Of a DNA stretch of 64,000 bases, positions 63,554-64,000 are shown piece by piece. The stretch comes from Sphingobium sp. D43FB (GTDB lineage: Bacteria > Pseudomonadota > Alphaproteobacteria > Sphingomonadales > Sphingomonadaceae). Within the stretch, counting starts at the first letter, position 1; each line of letters begins with the position of its first letter. Below the pieces are notes generated by a model. The model saw nothing but the letters and a program-made list of their open reading frames with translations, was not told the origin of the DNA and searched no databases. Made by a program: the position numbers and the translations under genes. Where the stretch lies: positions 186,001 to 250,000 of the forward strand of contig NZ_NMUA01000003.1 in NCBI RefSeq assembly GCF_002312805.1, read 5' to 3'.

Positions 63554-64000
63554 AAGCCCTCCGGCTTGGCCAGCCCCGCGCGGGCATGGGCGGCGACCAG
63601 CGTGTTGCGCAGCAGCACCGCGATCGTCATCGGGCCGACGCCGCCGGGGACGGGCGTGATCGCACGGACATGCGCCAGCGCTTCGGCGGTGGCGACGTCG
63701 CCGACGATCCGGCTCTTGCCATCCTCGGTATCGGTCACGCGGTTGATACCGACGTCGATCACCGTCGCGCCGGGCTTGATCCATTCGCCCTTGACCATTT
63801 CCGCCCGGCCGACGGCGGCGACGACGATGTCGGCACGGTGGACGATGCTGGCAATGTCACGGGTGCGGCTATGCGCGATGGTGACGGTGCAGCTTTCAGC
63901 GAGCAGCAGCTGTGCCATCGGCTTTCCGACGATATTGGAGCGGCCGACCACGACCGCCTCCAGCCCCGACAGATCGCCCAGCTCATCCTTCAAGAGCATG
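63550..64000 (-). CDS. folD: Methylenetetrahydrofolate dehydrogenase/cyclohydrolase, 5' end outside window
   Basis: C-terminal NADP-binding half of Fol[60 protein letters not shown] and the family signature [18 protein letters not shown]. The frame is open to the window edge; the Met there is internal (normal proteins are near 290-300 residues). First visible gene of folD-NTF2-like-marC. Confidence 0.95.
   Translation of the reverse strand, partial: MLLKDELGDLSGLEAVVVGRSNIVGKPMAQLLLAESCTVTIAHSRTRDIASIVHRADIVVAAVGRAEMVKGEWIKPGATVIDVGINRVTDTEDGKSRIVGDVATAEALAHVRAITPVPGGVGPMTIAVLLRNTLVAAHARAGLAKPEGL

Overview
The window reads as a contiguous piece of chromosome from a GC-rich alphaproteobacterium, most likely a member of the Sphingomonadaceae (Sphingobium/Sphingomonas type). 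This is inferred from very high third-position GC, a MetH split into two polypeptides, a BolA/monothiol-glutaredoxin/DUF1476 group next to leuCD, many small Ala/Asn-rich lipoproteins, and several families of short palindromic repeats. Almost all genes are housekeeping or conserved accessory genes. I found no rRNA, tRNA, CRISPR array, prophage or conventional insertion sequence.

Layout. 0-6 kb: a BlaR1/BlaI-type membrane peptidase-repressor pair (cut by the left edge) with a palindromic operator, then grxD, bolA, DUF1476 and leuD-micropeptide-leuC, then a glutathione transferase. 6-13 kb: a DUF885 protein, isocitrate lyase divergent from its probable ScfR/RamB-type regulator, a beta-helix exported protein and a small HTH protein. 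13-16 kb: a zeta-toxin module and a patchy, less GC-rich stretch with small hypothetical genes. 16-22 kb: a methionine-cycle operon (ArsR-methyltransferase regulator, metF, metH N-half, metH C-half) with a perfect palindromic operator. 22-28 kb: small lipoproteins, a glycine-zipper protein, rpmB, tadA, and a GT-C/STT3-like membrane protein with GtrA. 28-36 kb: a complete NAD-dependent formate dehydrogenase operon (fdsGBA-fdsD-fdhD) with a LysR regulator and divergent mobA. 36-43 kb: an ABC-F ATPase and an EmrB-EmrA-NodT tripartite efflux operon divergent from its TetR repressor. 43-47 kb: a receiver-domain protein, siroheme synthase, lysA, a lipoprotein, argH and a TlpA-type thioredoxin. 48-54 kb: a TonB receptor followed by two PLP enzymes that both carry export signals and an exported RidA. 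54-64 kb: Trm112, a LON-domain protein, a YbbN-type thioredoxin, MipA, DUF2141/sterol desaturase, pheA, a membrane cytochrome c, a CorC-type protein, an OmpA lipoprotein, marC, an NTF2-like protein and folD (cut by the right edge).

Two things stand out. First, a 366-bp unit at 53593-53958 consists only of a GIY-YIG nuclease gene tightly bracketed by perfect 31-bp inverted repeats. Those repeats belong to the palindromic family scattered through the window, one copy of which is inserted in frame inside fdsB and another of which forms the C-terminus of ridA. Second, the TonB receptor/exported aminotransferase/exported class-V PLP enzyme/exported RidA cluster looks like a periplasmic amine-processing pathway. 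Other leads are a zeta toxin with an unrecognised partner, a translationally coupled micropeptide between leuC and leuD, hairpins that cover ribosome binding sites, and mirror-image operators abutting both start codons of the efflux/TetR divergon.
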